A stretch of DNA of 64,000 nt from contig CASEWB010000007.1 in assembly GCA_949291545.1 (NCBI GenBank), forward strand, positions 124,001-188,000, read 5' to 3'. A program made the position numbers and the translations under genes. Every line of letters begins with the position of its first letter. Within the stretch, counting starts at the first letter, position 1. Below are positions 26,264-34,878 of the stretch, piece by piece. The DNA comes from an uncultured bacterium (GTDB lineage: Bacteria > Elusimicrobiota > Elusimicrobia > Elusimicrobiales > Elusimicrobiaceae). Under the pieces are notes generated by a model that worked only from the letters and a program-made list of their open reading frames with translations, was not told where the DNA came from and searched no databases.

Positions 26264-26806
26264 CTAAATAAACGGATTGTAGGCCCATTGCAAAAGCGCT
26301 TGGCGCTGGCGCGGGCGGCAGGTTAAATCGCCTGGGTGGCAGTTTTTAAGCACCTGGGCACGGTGGCGGGTGAAGGCGGCCCAGCGTTTGATTTGGCGTG
26401 TGTCGGTTTCCGGGCTGCGCCGTCCCGGCCAATAGCGGCAATACCATTGGAACCAGCCGCGCGGATCTGGGTCAAAGGGCAAAATCCAGCCGCGGCTGAG
26501 CCACTGGCTTCTGGGCTGGCGCGATTTGACGCCAAAGCAGTTTTTCGTTTCGTCTGGGCCTTTGGGCGATAATTTTTCGCTGGCTTGCAAAAACCATTCT
26601 GCGGGAAACTCTTCCCGGCAATCGTTTAGATAATGCCCTTCAAATACGCCCAAGCACAGCATATGCGCGGGGGATAGCTCCGGCTTAAATTCCGGTGCAA
26701 AATCCAGCCCGGGTGCACTCGTCAGCCGGTAAGTATAGTTTGTTTGCATTTTATCGTTTACGGTAATCAGCCGGCCCGGCTGGTACCACTGTAAATTGTG
26801 CGGCAT
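26264..26806 (-). CDS. Conserved protein of unknown function
   Basis: 180 residues, rich in Trp, Arg, Pro and Tyr; no signal peptide or membrane segment. Notable blocks are LSPAHMLCLGVFEGHYLNDCREEFPAEWF, GWFQWYCRYWPGRR, QIKRWAAFTRHRAQVLKNC and CRPRQRQALLQWAY. The dense conserved-looking aromatic/basic motifs remind me of a small protein family seen in bacteria and eukaryotes, but I cannot name a function. ATG follows AGGAGGGTTT. Monocistronic, convergent with the phospholipase-D gene. Confidence 0.75.
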   Translation of the reverse strand: MPHNLQWYQPGRLITVNDKMQTNYTYRLTSAPGLDFAPEFKPELSPAHMLCLGVFEGHYLNDCREEFPAEWFLQASEKLSPKGPDETKNCFGVKSRQPRSQWLSRGWILPFDPDPRGWFQWYCRYWPGRRSPETDTRQIKRWAAFTRHRAQVLKNCHPGDLTCRPRQRQALLQWAYNPFI

Positions 26807-27066
26807 AAACCCTCCTTCTTTTTAGTTTAATGCAGTAGTTGCTTTTTTGCGCGTCTTAAAAAAGGTTAGTTGAATGGGGCAGGAGAGTTTGACGCCGTTG
26901 GGTAGGGTGCAGCATATCTAAGCGGTGTAGCGCCAGCTGTAAGCTTGCGCGTATAGCGCAGGGAGCCCCGGCTCGGGGCTGTTTTGCAAGAGTGCGGCAT
27001 TGCGGGAGCAGTGTGGCTCCACTAGTCGTGTTAGTGGGTATAGAGTAGGGAGGGGCGGTTCGCCCC
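26807..27066. other. Non-coding region upstream of pilin 3
   Basis: No gene seen. It contains the minus-strand promoter of the preceding gene, an AGCCCCGG/CCGGGGCT-type hairpin near 26973-26990, the pilin-upstream repeat copy B, and a GGGGCGGTTCGCCCC palindrome (27052-27066) that touches the -35 box of pilin 3. Confidence 0.5.
26998..27053 (+). repeat. Pilin-upstream repeat, copy B
   Basis: The counterpart of 17479-17534 (44 of 56 identical, ungapped). It ends 14 bases before the -35 box of pilin 3. Confidence 0.7.
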
Positions 27067-27100
27067 TTGACTCGTTTTTTTTTTTTGATAAATTTTGGCT
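27067..27100 (+). promoter_or_regulatory. T-tract pilin promoter, copy 3 (12 T, leaderless)
   Basis: TTGACT (27067-27072), CG, 12 T (27075-27086), GA, -10 TAAATT (27089-27094), six bases, ATG at 27101. Spacer 16. Confidence 0.75.
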
Positions 27101-27634
27101 ATGAACGAAATTTATCCAAAAAACCTTCTGGCGGGGAAAAACGCCGGATTTACGCTAATAGAGCTATTAGTCGTCGTTTTAATCCTCGCTATTTTGGCGG
27201 CGATAGCGCTGCCGCAGTATCAAAAAGCCGTTTTAAAGTCCCGTATGCCGCAAGTGTATGTTTGGATGCACAATGCGGCCCGCGAAGCGGAACTGTTTTA
27301 TTTGGCTAATGGCCGTTACCCAAAGTCCTTTTTGGAAATGGGGGTAGAAATCCCCAATTGCGAGCATACGGAGCATTATATGAGTTGGTGTTTTAAAAAT
27401 CCAGAAGTTACTTTTGTGGAAATTTCGAACGGGACAATCAATTTTAATCTTAGAAGAAGCGATAAAGGCGCGAGGCTTGTTTATTTTTTTAAGGCTTCTA
27501 ATCAAAACTTTGGCGAGGGATTATTTTGCAATCCGTCTGGGGTGGAGTCGCTCGTCAAATTTTGCCGGGATATCGGGGCCGTACGGCCGGCGGCCAATCA
27601 GTGGTTAGGCCACGAAATTTATCATATAGATTAG
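27101..27634 (+). CDS. Type IV pilin-like protein 3
   Basis: A 177-residue prepilin. The leader is 16 residues (ending GKNAG), cleavage G|FTLIE, then ELLVVVLILAILAAIALPQY. The head domain is clearly homologous to pilin 2 (REAELFYLANGRYP, FLEMGVEIPNC, FVEISNG), while the C-terminal third has diverged. Two Cys-containing segments (NCEH...WCFKN; FCNPSG...FCRD) suggest disulfides. An upstream TTG at 27095 is in frame, but ATG at 27101 sits exactly where transcription should begin. Confidence 0.9.
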   Translation: MNEIYPKNLLAGKNAGFTLIELLVVVLILAILAAIALPQYQKAVLKSRMPQVYVWMHNAAREAELFYLANGRYPKSFLEMGVEIPNCEHTEHYMSWCFKNPEVTFVEISNGTINFNLRRSDKGARLVYFFKASNQNFGEGLFCNPSGVESLVKFCRDIGAVRPAANQWLGHEIYHID

Positions 27635-27652
27635 CTGTTGTACCGGCGCACT

Positions 27653-27692
27653 TTGCAAAACACCCGCCTGTTTCTGGCGGGTATTTTTATAT
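27653..27692. terminator. Terminator of pilin 3 / rimO
   Basis: An ACCCGCC/GGCGGGT stem with T-run on the right and A-run on the left, between convergent genes. Confidence 0.75.
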
Positions 27693-27694
27693 AG

Positions 27695-28981
27695 TTATTT
27701 TTCCAGCGGTTCCAGCTCGCGTTCGTAGCCTTCGGCCGCCACCACGCGCGCTTTAAAAATGCTTCCCGTTTCCACCGGGCGCGTGAAGGTCACCTTCCCG
27801 TCAATGTCCGGTGCGTCTTTATAGGTGCGGCCGAAGTCCGGCCCGTCGGCAATGGCTTCCAGCACGGTACCCACCAGGCGTTTATTAATTTTGTCTATCA
27901 CGCGGCTTTGTACTTCTTCCAGTTCGCGCGCGCGTTCGTGCTTGACGGCCGCCGGGATTTGCTTCATTTCGTAGGCGGCGGTTCCTTTTTCGCGGAAATA
28001 TTCAAACACGCCCATATTGTCAAATTCGTATTCTTTGACAAATTTTTTGAGTTCGTTAAAATCTTTTTTGGTTTCGCCCGGGAAGCCTACAATAAAGTTC
28101 GTGCGCAGCGAGATATCCGGCACCTCGGTTTTAAGCATATCCAGCGTGCGGCGGATTTGGGCCGCATCGCAATGGCGGTTCATACGCGTAAGCACCGGGT
28201 CGGCTATATGCTGGAGGGGGATATCAATATAGTGGAAAATCTTGTCGGTGGAGGCCATCAGCCGCGCGATTTCTTTTGTTACGCGGTGCGGGTAGCCGTA
28301 CATAATGCGCAGGCGGCCCAAACCTTTGAGTGGCAGCAATTTTTCCAGCAGTTCCAACAGCTGCGGCTTGCCGTACAAATCCATTCCATAAGAAGTGGTG
28401 TCCTGGGCGATAAGGGAAATTTCTTTTATGCCGTTTTCAATCATTAGTTTGGCTTCGCGCACGATGTCTTGCATCGGTTTGGAGCGGTAATTGCCGCGGA
28501 TAAATGGAATGGTGCAGTAAGCACAGCGGTTGTTGCAGCCGTCGGCCACCTTCAGGTAGGCGGTGTGCGGGGCGGTCAGGCTCATTTTGTATTCCGGCAA
28601 GTAGAGCGTTTTGGGTAAGGGCTCTAGCAGTGTGCCGCGGCGTTTTAACACGTCTTCTATATGTTCCTGCGCCGTAATGGAAAAGACGGTATCCAGCTCC
28701 GGGAATTCCTTTTCCACCTGTTCTTTAAATCGTTCCACCAAACAGCCGGTGACGGCCACTTTTTTTACGGCGCCTTGCTTTTTCAGCTCCAGCGCGTAGC
28801 GGATTTCGTCCTTGGCTTCTTTCACGGCAGAGGCGATAAACCCGCAGGTGTTGATAATAATTTCGTCCGCTTTTTCGGGTTCAAACACCATTTTATGCCC
28901 TTTGGCCAGCAGGCGGGCGGTAAATTCCTCGCTGTTGGTTAAATTTTTGGGGCAGCCTAAACTAATCAAATAAAATTTCAT
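27695..28981 (-). CDS. rimO: Ribosomal protein uS12 methylthiotransferase
   Basis: 428-residue radical-SAM methylthiotransferase that modifies an Asp of ribosomal protein S12. The N-terminal UPF0004 domain (ISLGCPKNLTNSEEF, INTCGFIASAVKEAKDEI) provides Cys for one Fe-S cluster. The radical-SAM motif CNNRCAYCTIP binds the second, with GNYRSKPMQDIVREA following. A TRAM domain closes the protein. LGCPKNLTNSE and the Phe in CGFI favour RimO over MiaB. AGGAGAACCC precedes ATG; the upstream trkH gene is 15 bases away. Confidence 0.94.
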   Translation of the reverse strand: MKFYLISLGCPKNLTNSEEFTARLLAKGHKMVFEPEKADEIIINTCGFIASAVKEAKDEIRYALELKKQGAVKKVAVTGCLVERFKEQVEKEFPELDTVFSITAQEHIEDVLKRRGTLLEPLPKTLYLPEYKMSLTAPHTAYLKVADGCNNRCAYCTIPFIRGNYRSKPMQDIVREAKLMIENGIKEISLIAQDTTSYGMDLYGKPQLLELLEKLLPLKGLGRLRIMYGYPHRVTKEIARLMASTDKIFHYIDIPLQHIADPVLTRMNRHCDAAQIRRTLDMLKTEVPDISLRTNFIVGFPGETKKDFNELKKFVKEYEFDNMGVFEYFREKGTAAYEMKQIPAAVKHERARELEEVQSRVIDKINKRLVGTVLEAIADGPDFGRTYKDAPDIDGKVTFTRPVETGSIFKARVVAAEGYERELEPLEK

Positions 28982-28996
28982 ACGGGTTCTCCTGTG

Positions 28997-30385
28997 TCAG
29001 ACGGCTACATCCTCGCGCTCGGCGGGTTTTTCTTCCTGTTCTTCGTTATCATCTTCGTCCGTGCCTAAAAGGGCCATTCCAAACGTTACCACCCCGATAC
29101 GTCCAATCAGCATAGTGGCAATGATAATCAATTTGCCCAGTGCGGAAAGTTCCATCGTAATCCCGGTGGAAAGCCCGACCGTTCCCAAGGCAGAGGCCGC
29201 TTCAAACAACAAGCTTAAAAAGGGCAGGTTTTCCGTCCAGGTTAATAGGAAAATACTAGTAAAAAGCGACAAAATGTAAATCATCAGCGTCGATGTGGCC
29301 GCATACAGCCGTACCAGCGGAATGCGCCGCCCCAAAAATTCCACGCGCGTGTTTAATCTCAGCCGGTTGTACATAATGGCCAACACGCTGGCAAAAGCCG
29401 TGGTTTTTATACCGCCTGCCGTGCCAGAGGGGGAACCGCCAATACTCATTAGCAGAATCAAAATAAGCAGCGAACAGGAGGAAAGCTGCCCAATGCTTAC
29501 GGTGTTAAACCCGGCCGTGCTCATTGCGGTGGCGGACTGAAAGAATGCTTCCAGCAGCGTAATGCCCGGGGAAGTGACAAATAGCGTAAACGTGCCAAAC
29601 GCCAGCATACACAGAGTGATAACCACAATTATTTTAGAGGTAAAAGAAATTTGCTGCGTTTTGCGGCGCAGGAAATTAAAAATATCCGCCGCAATAATAA
29701 AGCCCATCGCTCCGGCTAAAGAAAGGAAAGAAATAACAAGATTGATGGTTTTGCTGTCGGCAAAACCTTCAAAACTGTTGTTCCACAGGGCAAACCCTGC
29801 TGTACAGAAAGCCGATACACTGTGGAAAATGCTATACCACGCAGCATCGAAAATACCGAAATTGTGATGGCAGAAATAGTTAAACAAAAATACCGCGCCA
29901 ATGCTTTCTGCAATGATTGTAAACACTAAGGCGGCCCACAAAAAATCGGACAGTTTGAGGGTGTTGGGCAGGGATACTTCGGCGGACAAGGCCTCCTGCT
30001 GGCTTTTGCGCAGGCGGTGGCGTTGGGAAAAAGATAAAAAGACAAAGGACGTAAACGTCATATATCCTACCCCGCCAATTTGAATAAGCAACAGCACTAC
30101 CAGCTTGCCTAAAAAAGTATAAGAATCGGCAAAGTTTACGCTGCTTAGCCCCGTGGTGGATACGGCCGAAGCCGAGGTGAATAAATTGTCAATAAACGAT
30201 ACGTCGGTCGTGTTCATAAACGGGAGTGAAAGCAAAATCCAGCCTAACAATGTATATACTAACACCGCTTGCGCAATGTTTTGGTGCGGGGTAAGGCGCA
30301 AGAGAAAAATGGAATAATTCTTCAGCGAGGTTTTGATAAATTCTTTGGCGCGCGTGTACGCCTGATGCCAATTAATGGGTTCCAT
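28997..30385 (-). CDS. trkH: TrkH/KtrB-type potassium transporter
   Basis: A 462-residue inner-membrane protein with about ten hydrophobic helices in the four-fold pore-loop arrangement of the SKT family. The filter-like turns VSTTGLSSV, FCTAGFALW, MSTAGFNTV and ALGTVGLSTG each carry the conserved Gly. It imports potassium or sodium-coupled potassium; no TrkA/KtrA gene is adjacent. The acidic C-terminus (DEDDNEEQEEKPAERE) is unusual. The ATG at 30385 lies six bases after TATAAT with no Shine-Dalgarno, so the mRNA is probably leaderless; the longer ORF start is therefore rejected. Confidence 0.9.
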   Translation of the reverse strand: MEPINWHQAYTRAKEFIKTSLKNYSIFLLRLTPHQNIAQAVLVYTLLGWILLSLPFMNTTDVSFIDNLFTSASAVSTTGLSSVNFADSYTFLGKLVVLLLIQIGGVGYMTFTSFVFLSFSQRHRLRKSQQEALSAEVSLPNTLKLSDFLWAALVFTIIAESIGAVFLFNYFCHHNFGIFDAAWYSIFHSVSAFCTAGFALWNNSFEGFADSKTINLVISFLSLAGAMGFIIAADIFNFLRRKTQQISFTSKIIVVITLCMLAFGTFTLFVTSPGITLLEAFFQSATAMSTAGFNTVSIGQLSSCSLLILILLMSIGGSPSGTAGGIKTTAFASVLAIMYNRLRLNTRVEFLGRRIPLVRLYAATSTLMIYILSLFTSIFLLTWTENLPFLSLLFEAASALGTVGLSTGITMELSALGKLIIIATMLIGRIGVVTFGMALLGTDEDDNEEQEEKPAEREDVAV

Positions 30386-30397
30386 AATTTTATTATA
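30386..30397 (-). promoter_or_regulatory. Leaderless promoter of trkH
   Basis: Minus strand TAC-TATAAT (30392-30397), six bases AAAATT, then ATG. Confidence 0.6.
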
Positions 30398-30512
30398 GTA
30401 AATAAGCGGTTTAAACAAAAAACGACCGGGAGGCAATCGGACCGTGCAGTCCAAGCGTTGAGCCAGACTCGTTGGCGTACCAGGCCGGGCAAAAACGAAA
30501 TAAATATGTCGG

Positions 30513-30923
30513 CTAATTAGGGACCGTTTTGTATTCGGAACAAGGACCTAATTTCAGGGAAGAATAATACGAGCAGGAAGTGGAATAAGAGCCGTCCTTG
30601 TTTTGAATGGTTCTATATTCGTGGCAGGGGCCTAACTCCAGCGAAGAGTGATATGAACAGGACGTAGAGTAGGAACCGTCTGTATTTTTAATGGTTTTGT
30701 ATTCCGAGCAAGGACCTAATGCCAGTGAGGAGTAATACGCACAGGAAGTAGAATAGGAGCCATCCGTGTTTTTGATGGTTTTATATTCAGAACAAGACCC
30801 TAATTCCAGGGAAGAATAATAGGAGCACGAAGTAAAATAGGCACCGCCAGGGTTTTGAATAGTTTTGTATTCAGAGCAGGGCCCTAATTCTAGCGAGGAG
30901 TGATAAGAGCAGGACGTCGTATA
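30513..30923 (-). repeat. Five 84-base tandem coding repeats
   Basis: In-frame 84-base units encode the 28-residue repeats. Base-level copies differ mainly at third positions and a few codons, so the array has been maintained by selection or homogenised. Confidence 0.8.
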
Positions 30924-30989
30924 GCTTTCCGCACTGAACGAAAGGCATGGGAGTAAAAGACAAAAAACGATAAAAATTGTTTTTTTCAT
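30513..30989 (-). CDS. Exported five-repeat Cys/Tyr protein
   Basis: 158 residues. The signal peptide (about residues 1-20, MKKTIFIVFCLLLPCLSFSA) is followed by nothing but five tandem repeats of 28 residues (residues 23-158; the last is truncated at 24). Each repeat has the form SCSY-YSSLELG-PCSEYKTI then NTDGSY, with exactly two Cys in fixed places. The paired Cys and exported location suggest one disulfide per repeat and a rod or array. Homologues are unknown to me. It is 34 bases downstream of a larger Cys-rich exported gene with the same Cys-x-x-aromatic rhythm, in the same orientation. Confidence 0.8.
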   Translation of the reverse strand: MKKTIFIVFCLLLPCLSFSAESYTTSCSYHSSLELGPCSEYKTIQNPGGAYFTSCSYYSSLELGSCSEYKTIKNTDGSYSTSCAYYSSLALGPCSEYKTIKNTDGSYSTSCSYHSSLELGPCHEYRTIQNKDGSYSTSCSYYSSLKLGPCSEYKTVPN

Positions 30990-31023
30990 AAGTAAAAAGA
31001 CAAATTGATTTTCTTTAAATCCG

Positions 31024-31791
31024 TTATTTGGCGTTTTTTTGCATTGCAGGCAACGTATCTGCAGTGGCAAACCGGGTACAAGTTACCTTGTAGGAGCCTT
31101 GTTTTTTGTCCATTTTGGAACCCGTATATTCCTGGCAGGGATATTGCTTGTCCAAGGCCACCGAGTCCGCAATAGACGCTACCGGCTTTAAATCACTGTC
31201 TGGGCCGATGTAATCCGTCCATTGGAAAACGGGCCGTCCCGCCTCATCTTCCGGCTGGTAGTGGCTGCAGCGGCTGATGATAGTACCGTCCGGGCGGTAC
31301 TCATGTTTCCAAAGCAGACAGAATTTACCGTTTTCTTCCGTCTTAAATTGGGAACATTCGCTTTCCCACGCCCGCTTTTGTTTTTTTACGAGCGTTTCCT
31401 CGAGCGGCGTGGATACAAATTCTTGGCAGACAATCCGACGGTTGCCGGGCTGGCTCGGATACATCCATTCGGCGCAGTGGGATTGACGGCTGCCGTTTTT
31501 TAGCACAGCCGTTTTCCAAATTTTGCAGGTGTACAGGCTGCCCTGTTCGTTGGCGGAGGAAAGAGGTTGGCTTTTTTCTGCCGCGGAGGATTGCTTTTTA
31601 GAAGCGCTTGGAGCCGGGTTTGCGGCTGGCGGCAAAGCGGTGGGGTCCTTAAACTCGCGCCAACTCCGGCAGGTGATGGATTTTTCTTCGTTGAAGCGTG
31701 TTTGAGTCACCCATTCTTCGCAGACATGTTCCGCCTGGGCGCACAGCGAACAGCTCAATAAAAATAAAAAAATCAGAATATGTTTTTGCAT
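31024..31791 (-). CDS. Exported Cys-aromatic protein
   Basis: 255 residues. Signal peptide MQKHILIFLFLLSCSLCAQA, then a Cys-rich chain. Cys regularly precedes an aromatic by three: CEEW, CRSW, CKIW, CAEW, CQEF, CSQF, CLLW, CSHY, CQEY, CTRF. This looks like a degenerate form of the Cys-x-x-aromatic repeat in the next gene. A Pro/Ser/Ala linker lies near residues 52-80. I chose the ATG preceded by AGGGGGTCTT; the upstream in-frame ATG overlaps the TATAAT box itself. No function is known. Confidence 0.75.
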   Translation of the reverse strand: MQKHILIFLFLLSCSLCAQAEHVCEEWVTQTRFNEEKSITCRSWREFKDPTALPPAANPAPSASKKQSSAAEKSQPLSSANEQGSLYTCKIWKTAVLKNGSRQSHCAEWMYPSQPGNRRIVCQEFVSTPLEETLVKKQKRAWESECSQFKTEENGKFCLLWKHEYRPDGTIISRCSHYQPEDEAGRPVFQWTDYIGPDSDLKPVASIADSVALDKQYPCQEYTGSKMDKKQGSYKVTCTRFATADTLPAMQKNAK

Positions 31792-31967
31792 AAGACCCCC
31801 TATGTTCATTATAACCCCATTGTGAAAATTTTATTACAAAAATTTTACATGGGGTTGTTCGTTGGCTGACATTTTGCTGACACGCGTCTTGCTCGTGTTC
31901 GCTTTTTCCGCGCGTGTCGCGTGTTCAATTCTCCGGCGGGGAAATGGTGGAAAACTGGGCTTTTAGA

Positions 31968-31998
31968 CGAAAAAAGGACGCCTTTCGGCGTCCTTTCA
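31968..31998 (-). terminator. Terminator of tRNA-Asn
   Basis: An AAAGGACGCC/GGCGTCCTTT stem is followed on the minus strand by a T-run, three bases beyond the tRNA 3' end. Confidence 0.8.
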
Positions 31999-32000
31999 AA

Positions 32001-32075
32001 TGGCTCCCCGAGTAGGACTCGAACCTACAACCTACCGGTTAACAGCCGGTCGCTCCACCATTGAGCTATCGGGGA
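32001..32075 (-). tRNA. tRNA-Asn (anticodon GTT)
   Basis: 75 bases including an encoded 3' CCA. Acceptor TCCCCGA with TCGGGGA, D-arm TAGCTCAATGGTGGAGC, anticodon loop CTGTTAA, T-arm GTAGGTTCGAGTCCTAC. Unlike the tRNA-Gly in this window it does encode CCA. Confidence 0.96.
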
Positions 32076-32132
32076 AAAATCTGTTTTTAAAACATCGTTT
32101 TCTTACTACACAATTATTGTAGTAAATCTGTT

Positions 32133-33374
32133 TTATTTTGTAAATAGTTTTTTGTTTTCCGTCGATAAAGTTGCCCAAAAATCTTCTTTTCTTTTGGCAC
32201 AAATGCTTGCTATCACCAGCCCGCCAAACACGCAGCTCACCGTCAGCAAAGTGTTTTGTAATCCGCAAAATTGAATCAGTGCCGCTATAGCCAGCACACA
32301 AACGCTTTCTACCGTGTAGGTGGCGGTGGCATATAGGCCCAGTGTTTTGCTGCGGTATTCCAATGGCGTGCGCAGCAAAATAATGCTGATAATCATTGCT
32401 CCAAAAGCGCCAAACGGCAGCCCGCACAGGGCGGTGGCCGCCAGCACAACCGCTGTTGGCAAGTTAAAGTACAACACAAGTACGGAGATAAGGTACCCCG
32501 TATAGTTCAGCGTCAGCAGGGTAAAAAAAGTAAACTTTTTTGCTCTTCCGGCAAAAAACAGCGCGCCGACAAACGCCCCCAACCCAAATGCTGCGCCCAA
32601 AAAGCCCAAGTAAACGGAATTAAACCCGTGCTCGTAAATGTAAGAGGGCAGCAGGACCAATTCCCACGATTGGCCCAAAATAAACGTGGGCACCGTAAAG
32701 AAAATAGGTTCCCAAAGGGTACGGTCCGCCGTTAGGTTTTGCCAAACTTCGCGGTAGCTGGCCGCAGGGCGCAGCTGGCGCGGGCGGCGGTTGGTAAACA
32801 CGACGGTGCACAGCGTAACAATCACCAAGCAAAAAAGCACGCACACAATCCAGGCGGCCAACAGCCCATACAACGCGATAATGGCTCCGCCTAAGAGCGG
32901 GCCGGCTACAGACATAATGCCGTCAAACGCTTCGATAATGCCGGAAGTTTTGGAAAGAGGCACGTCCGCATAGCGCGAAAACGTAGGTGACAGCGCCGTG
33001 CGCGCTAACTGGCCGGGAGCATCAAAAAACGAACTTAAAAAAATAATCAGCCCAATCAGCCACGGCCAATCGTGCCCGGAGGCAATCAGCACGGGGATCA
33101 TACCCAAAAGCACCAGCTGGATTACTTCGCACGAGAGCATCGTTTTGGAGCGGCCCAGTCTATCAATAATCGGTGCCCCAAAAAGCGAAGAAAAAATGTT
33201 TGGCAGGAGCGCACAAAAGCCGACGAACCCCGTCCACAATACGCTGCCGGTGGTGGAAAGAATGTACCACGGCAGCAAAATTTGCATAAATTGGTTGGTA
33301 AGCGACGAAAAAGCCTCCGTCGTTAAAATCAATTGCAAGGGGGTTTTGTTTGTTTTTCTAGTTAGTAATAGCAT
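32133..33374 (-). CDS. MFS transporter (MFS_3/efflux type)
   Basis: A 413-residue integral membrane protein with about 12 helices. The loop motif after helix 2 is present (GAPIIDRLGRSKTM), and the architecture matches MFS_3-type exporters (enterobactin or macrolide efflux). The substrate is unknown. It starts shortly after TATATAATTTTTTAAGG and is divergent from the dnaJ-like gene across a 50-base shared promoter. tRNA-Asn lies downstream on the same strand. Confidence 0.87.
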   Translation of the reverse strand: MLLLTRKTNKTPLQLILTTEAFSSLTNQFMQILLPWYILSTTGSVLWTGFVGFCALLPNIFSSLFGAPIIDRLGRSKTMLSCEVIQLVLLGMIPVLIASGHDWPWLIGLIIFLSSFFDAPGQLARTALSPTFSRYADVPLSKTSGIIEAFDGIMSVAGPLLGGAIIALYGLLAAWIVCVLFCLVIVTLCTVVFTNRRPRQLRPAASYREVWQNLTADRTLWEPIFFTVPTFILGQSWELVLLPSYIYEHGFNSVYLGFLGAAFGLGAFVGALFFAGRAKKFTFFTLLTLNYTGYLISVLVLYFNLPTAVVLAATALCGLPFGAFGAMIISIILLRTPLEYRSKTLGLYATATYTVESVCVLAIAALIQFCGLQNTLLTVSCVFGGLVIASICAKRKEDFWATLSTENKKLFTK

Positions 33375-33424
33375 AGTGCGGACCTTAAAAAATTATATAA
33401 AATGGTAACTAGAAAGGGGGAGTT

Positions 33425-34399
33425 ATGGCTGAGTATAAAGATTATTATAAAATTCTTGGCGTAAACAAAAACGCTACGGACGCCGAAATTAAAAAGGCGT
33501 TTAAAACGATGGCCCGCAAATACCACCCGGATATGCACCCGGAGTCGGAAAAGGCCAAAATGACCGAAAAGTTCAAAGACATCAACGAAGCCTACACCGT
33601 TCTGTCCGATAAACAAAAACGCACTATCTACGACCAGGTAGGAGAGCAGGGCTACCAAGATTATGCTCGCGGCGGCGGGGCTTCGTCCCGGGCGCGTTCG
33701 TCTGCGTACGGCGGCGGAAACCCCTACCAACAATATCAGCAATATACTTATGGCGGCAATGGCGGCGGCTTTTCGGGCTTTGCCGGCAATAGCGGCGCGG
33801 AAGCTTTTTCCGGCGGAGATTTTAGCGATTTCTTCCAAAGCATTTTTGGCGGAATGGGCGGCGGATTTAGCGGTTTTGGCCAGAATTTTGGCCGCAGTGC
33901 GGCTTCCGGCCAGGCCGCGGGTGACGTAGAAGCCGAACTGGCGCTGAATTTGGAAGACGCCCACCGCGGCGGCAATATGCAAATGACGCTGCCCAACGGG
34001 CGTACCGTTACCGTCAAATTGCCGGCCGGCGTAAGCGAAGGCAAAAAAATCAAACTTAAAGGTATGGGGAACCCCACGCGCAAGGGAAACGGCGATTTGT
34101 ATTTAATCGTTAAAATCCGCCCGCATGCAATGTACCGCCTGGAAGGGGAAGATTTGCATGTGCCCGTGATTATTATGCCGTGGACGGCGGCTCTGGGCGG
34201 AACGATTTTTGTGCCCACGCTGGACGGCCCGGTGAAAGTAAAAGTGCCGGCGGGGACCCACAACGGCAAAAAATTAAAATTAAGCGGCAAAGGCTTAAGC
34301 GCCAAAGGGAGCTTGTATGTGACCTTGACGATTGACGTGCCCCGCACGCTTACTAAGGAACAAAAAGATTTGTTTACCAAGTTAGCGCAAATCAGTTAG
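33425..34399 (+). CDS. DnaJ-family co-chaperone (CbpA type)
   Basis: 324 residues. The N-terminal J domain (DYYKILGVNKNATDAEIKKAFKTMARKYHPDMHP) has the HPD tripeptide. A Gly/Phe/Tyr/Gln-rich region follows (about residues 80-160), then a C-terminal peptide-binding domain with LPNGRTVTVKLPAG and VKVPAGTHNGKKLKLSGKG. There is no zinc-finger domain, so it is a type II (CbpA-like) Hsp40 rather than DnaJ proper. It hands unfolded substrates to DnaK. Good AAAGGGGGAGTT site before ATG. Confidence 0.93.
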   Translation: MAEYKDYYKILGVNKNATDAEIKKAFKTMARKYHPDMHPESEKAKMTEKFKDINEAYTVLSDKQKRTIYDQVGEQGYQDYARGGGASSRARSSAYGGGNPYQQYQQYTYGGNGGGFSGFAGNSGAEAFSGGDFSDFFQSIFGGMGGGFSGFGQNFGRSAASGQAAGDVEAELALNLEDAHRGGNMQMTLPNGRTVTVKLPAGVSEGKKIKLKGMGNPTRKGNGDLYLIVKIRPHAMYRLEGEDLHVPVIIMPWTAALGGTIFVPTLDGPVKVKVPAGTHNGKKLKLSGKGLSAKGSLYVTLTIDVPRTLTKEQKDLFTKLAQIS

Positions 34400-34450
34400 T
34401 TTATTTGTCCGCGGGTTTAGCCCGCGGGCTTTTTGTATAGAGGAGATTTT

Positions 34451-34849
34451 ATGACCGCAATTACTTGCACTTATACGGGGGACGGAGAAACCGAACTGGT
34501 CCACGGCCCTACGGGAAGCATTATTCAGACGGATTTACCGCCGGATAATGGCGGGAAAGGCCGGCGCTTTTCGCCCACGGATTTGTTGGCTTCGGCTTTT
34601 GCGTCGTGCGTGCTGACGATTATGGGCAAAATGGCCGCGGCGCGCAAAGAAAATTTTGCCGGTGCACGCGTAGAGATTGAAAAAATTATGGCGCAAAATC
34701 CGCGCCGGGTGGGGGAATTTGTGCTGAACATCACGTTCCCGGCGCATTTTACGCCGGAGCAAAAGAAGTTTTACCAAACGGCCGTTAACGCCTGCCCTGT
34801 GCATCAAACACTGCGTGAAGATGTTAAAATAACGGTCAATGTACACTAA
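34451..34849 (+). CDS. OsmC-family protein 1
   Basis: 132 residues, OsmC/Ohr fold. The two reactive Cys are in place (FASCVLTIMGKMAA; NACPVHQTLRED), and GGKGRRFSPTDLLASA is the family helix motif. Probably a thiol-dependent peroxidase for organic hydroperoxides, cytosolic. Start ATG after GAGGAGATTTT. Followed 29 bases later by a paralogue. Confidence 0.88.
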   Translation: MTAITCTYTGDGETELVHGPTGSIIQTDLPPDNGGKGRRFSPTDLLASAFASCVLTIMGKMAAARKENFAGARVEIEKIMAQNPRRVGEFVLNITFPAHFTPEQKKFYQTAVNACPVHQTLREDVKITVNVH

Positions 34850-34878
34850 AATATGGCCCAATAAAAGGAGAAAAACTT

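Noticed and set aside
30513..30923. Regular repeats suggesting a CRISPR array
   Set aside because: The period is 84 bases, in frame, and all of it codes for a signal-peptide protein; there are no unique spacers.
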